DNA from: Thermodesulfobacterium sp. TA1 | GTDB lineage: Bacteria; Desulfobacterota; Thermodesulfobacteria; Thermodesulfobacteriales; Thermodesulfobacteriaceae | Length of the DNA: 64,000 nt | Reading direction: 5' to 3' | Assembly (NCBI RefSeq): GCF_008630935.1 | Contig: NZ_CP043908.1 | Location: 62,001 to 126,000 of the forward strand | Program-made: the position numbers and the translations under genes | Shown: one piece after another, positions 61,544 through 64,000 of the stretch | Numbering within the stretch: position 1 is the first letter of the stretch | How the letters are laid out: every line of letters starts with the position of its first letter | The notes under the pieces: generated by a model | What the model was told of the DNA's origin: nothing | The model's input: only the letters and a program-made list of their open reading frames with translations | Databases searched by the model: none

Positions 61544-63307
61544 TTAGGTTATTTCAAAAAGTAAAGCTCTTTCATTATTTTTTAAGTCTACCAAATAAAA
61601 TTTGATCGCTTCTTTAATAATAAGATTTTCTGCTAAAAACCGAGCTTTCTGTGCATTTGGATTTTCTGGATACAAACTGGCATAATATGGTGAATTTATA
61701 AACCATTTTACATCCTTCTCTCCTTCCGCGTCCTGAGCTAAGATTTTAAAATTGGTTTGATTAAATTCTTTCTTTAGAATAACTACTCCTCCAATACTGA
61801 ATCTTTTATCCCTTTCAAACACTTGGGGTTTTTGGTCTATAACCAAAACCTCAACAAACCTATTATCTATTTCACCTAAAGCATTCAATGGGTATTTAAT
61901 GTTAATACCGTACACTCTCTTAAGACACCATTGACCAGCAGGTCCACAAGCTATTAATCCCCACCCTCCATCCTTAATAAACTCATGTATTGCTCTAAAT
62001 ACACCATGATGTTGATGAGTGGGGTTGGGATTGAAATCATCTCCCATGATAACTCCATCAGGTTTTAATATCAGAGAGATCAGCTTTAGCTCTCTAAGTG
62101 TAGCTTCATAAGAATGAGAGCTATCTAAATAGACCCAATCTAATTTCTCCGGAACCAGCTTAAGAAAATCCTCAATTAGCCCCTCAACTATAACTACATT
62201 ACTGGAATCTAAATAAGGCAACATTCTTAACTTTGTTTCCTCAAGTGCATATTTTGTAGTTAGCTTCCCAAAACCAGTATATGGGCTATTTTGGCCCCAC
62301 GAAAATTTCTCTCCAAATTTTCTCCATCTATCAACAAGGTAAATTCTTTTTGGCTTAAGTTCCCTTACCAAGATTTCAGCAAAGTGTCCTCTATAAACCC
62401 CTAACTCCGCTCCAACTCCTTCCTTTGGTGCATATTGCAAAATCCATCTCCTGTCATAAAGTCTTTTTATCTCTCCATCAGGGAAACTAACATAACCTAA
62501 TGAGTTTATGTATTCAATATCAGGTTTGAGCTTAAAAGTAAATACATCAAGTCTTCTACTTTCTTCTTCTAAACTAAAAGGTGGGAGTTCTTGAATTTCC
62601 TTTGAGAGTTCTTCCGATCCTTTTAATTCTTTGTAATATTCTCTTGTCCCTTGATATCCTTGCTCTCGCAAAGACCTAAATTCCTTTTTAAGCTGTTCTT
62701 CATTCTTAGCAATACCAAGTTCTTTAATTATCTTATAGCATTTTTCAAATGCAATACTTTCATCAATTTGGTATATGTCTTCAAAGCTTATTGAGAATAC
62801 CTTAGAATTTAACTCTTTTAAAAAGGTAAAAATAGCATAAATTTGGAATCTATCCCTTTTCTCTTGATCTATTAGCTCTTGTATCGGAATAGTTTTATCA
62901 AAAATTTCCTTTGGAATTTCCTTTTTCATATTAGGTCCCCATATGCCAGTATGTTCGGCAAAATATAGAGATAGAAGACGATTAGTAGAGTCTTTTCGGT
63001 AAAGAAAAAGATGAGCATATCCTACCTTGCAAGCCACTTCCGCCAGTGCAAAGGAAACTTCTTCGGGAACGGTTTCAACACAATGCTTAATTATTTGTGG
63101 CTCTTCTAAAATTCTCAAAATCTCTTCTTTTAATTGTTCATAATCTTTTGTTTCAAGAAATTTTTTGGATACGTAACCATATTGCCTATCAAGGTTAAAG
63201 GGTTCATGCTCTGGAGATTTTAAACCAGTTAACTTAGTAAGCCAATTCGTAAAGTTTGTTCCTCCTGTCCTACGTAGTGTCCAGATTATGAAAGGCTTAG
63301 TTGTCAT
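61544..63307 (-). CDS. Sulfotransferase-methyltransferase fusion with C-terminal shared module
   Basis: 587 residues in three domains. Residues about 1-230 resemble Stf0-type sulfotransferases: FIIWTLRRTGGTNFTNWL (PAPS loop) and LFLYRKDSTNRLLSLYFAEHTGIWGP (Arg...Ser and the trailing TG-W). Residues about 290-465 are a class I methyltransferase: GVGAELGVYRGHFAEILV, IYLVDRWRKFG, LDWVYLDSSHSYEATLREL, GVIMGDDFNPN. Residues about 475-587 hold the shared beta module (SIGGVVILK, VKWFINSPYYASLYPENP, KARFLAEN). A single protein could sulfate and methylate a glycan. It overlaps the downstream end of the preceding glycosyltransferase gene by 11 bp. Confidence 0.75.
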   Translation of the reverse strand: MTTKPFIIWTLRRTGGTNFTNWLTKLTGLKSPEHEPFNLDRQYGYVSKKFLETKDYEQLKEEILRILEEPQIIKHCVETVPEEVSFALAEVACKVGYAHLFLYRKDSTNRLLSLYFAEHTGIWGPNMKKEIPKEIFDKTIPIQELIDQEKRDRFQIYAIFTFLKELNSKVFSISFEDIYQIDESIAFEKCYKIIKELGIAKNEEQLKKEFRSLREQGYQGTREYYKELKGSEELSKEIQELPPFSLEEESRRLDVFTFKLKPDIEYINSLGYVSFPDGEIKRLYDRRWILQYAPKEGVGAELGVYRGHFAEILVRELKPKRIYLVDRWRKFGEKFSWGQNSPYTGFGKLTTKYALEETKLRMLPYLDSSNVVIVEGLIEDFLKLVPEKLDWVYLDSSHSYEATLRELKLISLILKPDGVIMGDDFNPNPTHQHHGVFRAIHEFIKDGGWGLIACGPAGQWCLKRVYGINIKYPLNALGEIDNRFVEVLVIDQKPQVFERDKRFSIGGVVILKKEFNQTNFKILAQDAEGEKDVKWFINSPYYASLYPENPNAQKARFLAENLIIKEAIKFYLVDLKNNERALLFEIT

Positions 63308-64000
63308 TTTTGAACCTCCATATGCTTTTTAATAAACTTTTACTATCAACATACTCAACACTAACATCTGGATCATATAAAATATCTTCTCCTTTTGACA
63401 GAGCAATAAGATACTTTTTATATTCTCTTGCTTCTTCAAAATGTTGTTTCCTTATCACCTCTGTTTTGACCTTTTCAGGGAATTTATTATTAAACTTAAA
63501 ATGTGCAAGAACAGCTTTAAACTCAAGGATCTTGTAAGAAGGAACACCACCTATAAAATGGATCCCCTCTGATAGTCTAATCCATGGTTTGTATTTGAAT
63601 AATGGAAATTTAGAAGCTGTGAAATCATGAAGATTCGCAACATCAGATGCAAGTCTATATCTTAACGATGAAACAGTGGAAACTTTGGTATCAAAGGACC
63701 CTCCATAAAATGTAAAAATAAACGGTTCTTTGTCATAATACTTACAAACATCAAAGGGAGCAAACTTCTCAAAATCTGCATCTTCCAATTTTTTGGGATA
63801 AAATTCTATTAAATCCGCTCTGAGACACTCATAACCTCCTTCTTCCATTTCTTTTATAAATTGGCTAATACTTTTAGTTTTCCAATCTTCATAAATCAAA
63901 AACTCATCCGCATCTACTAACAATACCCACTTACCCCTGGAAAAATTAGACATAATAGCTTGTTGCCATAGAACTCCATAGTGAGAATGTTTGTATGGCA
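63297..64000 (-). CDS. Family 2-like glycosyltransferase, C-terminal part (starts outside the window)
   Basis: The leftward frame is open from the window edge. The in-frame residues upstream of the first ATG at 63953 (PYKHSHYGVLWQQAI) look like coding sequence, so the gene begins beyond 64000. NFSRGKWVLLVDADEFLIYEDW is the DxD region of GT2-type enzymes that act on glycan chains (Glyco_tranf_2_4 group), followed by DLIEFYPKKLEDADF and GGVPSYKILEFKAVLAHFKFNN. At least 233 residues are present. It overlaps the sulfotransferase-methyltransferase gene by 11 bp, indicating one operon. Confidence 0.75.
   Translation of the reverse strand, partial: PYKHSHYGVLWQQAIMSNFSRGKWVLLVDADEFLIYEDWKTKSISQFIKEMEEGGYECLRADLIEFYPKKLEDADFEKFAPFDVCKYYDKEPFIFTFYGGSFDTKVSTVSSLRYRLASDVANLHDFTASKFPLFKYKPWIRLSEGIHFIGGVPSYKILEFKAVLAHFKFNNKFPEKVKTEVIRKQHFEEAREYKKYLIALSKGEDILYDPDVSVEYVDSKSLLKSIWRFKNDN

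Overview
The window is an AT-rich bacterial chromosome segment, about one third G+C by eye. Densely packed genes with small overlaps, an AhbC/AhbD-type radical SAM enzyme of the siroheme-to-heme route, a hybrid-cluster protein, molybdenum-cofactor genes and a Thermus-like CRISPR repeat end suggest a thermophilic anaerobe. My best guess is a Thermodesulfobacterium-like sulfate reducer of the Thermodesulfobacteriota. This is inferred from gene content; no 16S gene or sulfate-reduction operon is present to confirm it.

Layout. 1-8.4 kb: start of a galE (leftwards), then recJ, dgt-like, a formyltransferase-like gene and a CpoB/YbgF-like lipoprotein gene; then a universal stress protein and hybrid-cluster protein gene, the latter with an FNR/HcpR-type palindrome upstream, and a HEAT-like membrane-anchored protein. 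8.4-9.8 kb: an IS110-family element with a structured non-coding segment that resembles a bridge RNA. 9.8-16.9 kb: a five-gene exopolysaccharide operon (processive GT2, TPR-glycosidase, deacetylase, TPR-beta-barrel exporter, J-domain protein). 16.9-18.2 kb: a Card1/Can2-like CARF nuclease. 18.4-31.7 kb: housekeeping genes (ispF, slyD, two cation/proton antiporters, queH, moaE, rlmE, sbcD, dapB, mrp, DUF364, murI, argD, radical SAM). 31.8-41.4 kb: porin, moeA, fur, feoA, a PilZ-orotate phosphoribosyltransferase fusion, pstS, metallophosphoesterase, heme synthase-like radical SAM, coaBC and a small secreted protein.

42.2-44.0 kb: a CRISPR array of 23 identical 35-bp repeats and 22 spacers, without cas genes in the window. 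Its repeat ends in ATTGCGAC, the 8-nt crRNA tag known from Thermus type III systems, which fits with the CARF nuclease about 25 kb away. Two spacers are identical, and spacers are strongly pyrimidine-rich on the predicted crRNA strand, as expected if the crRNAs are antisense to purine-rich mRNAs. 44.2-50.4 kb: a TSUP transporter, tRNA-Gln(CUG), decayed IS256-family elements, a two-domain glycosyltransferase and an AbrB/PIN toxin-antitoxin pair bounded by a 75-bp direct repeat.

50.4-64 kb: a capsule/surface-glycan locus. CysC can make PAPS, KpsS and KpsC can build a Kdo-type capsule linker, and glycosyltransferases, methyltransferases (FkbM and fused types), GalE and two sulfotransferase-like proteins follow. 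One sulfotransferase gene is split from its C-terminal half by a four-unit TTTC/GAAA tract; removing one unit restores a single long reading frame, so this looks like a phase-variable switch. An unnamed beta-rich module is shared by three proteins of this locus. Together these suggest a sulfated, methylated and possibly phase-variable surface glycan.
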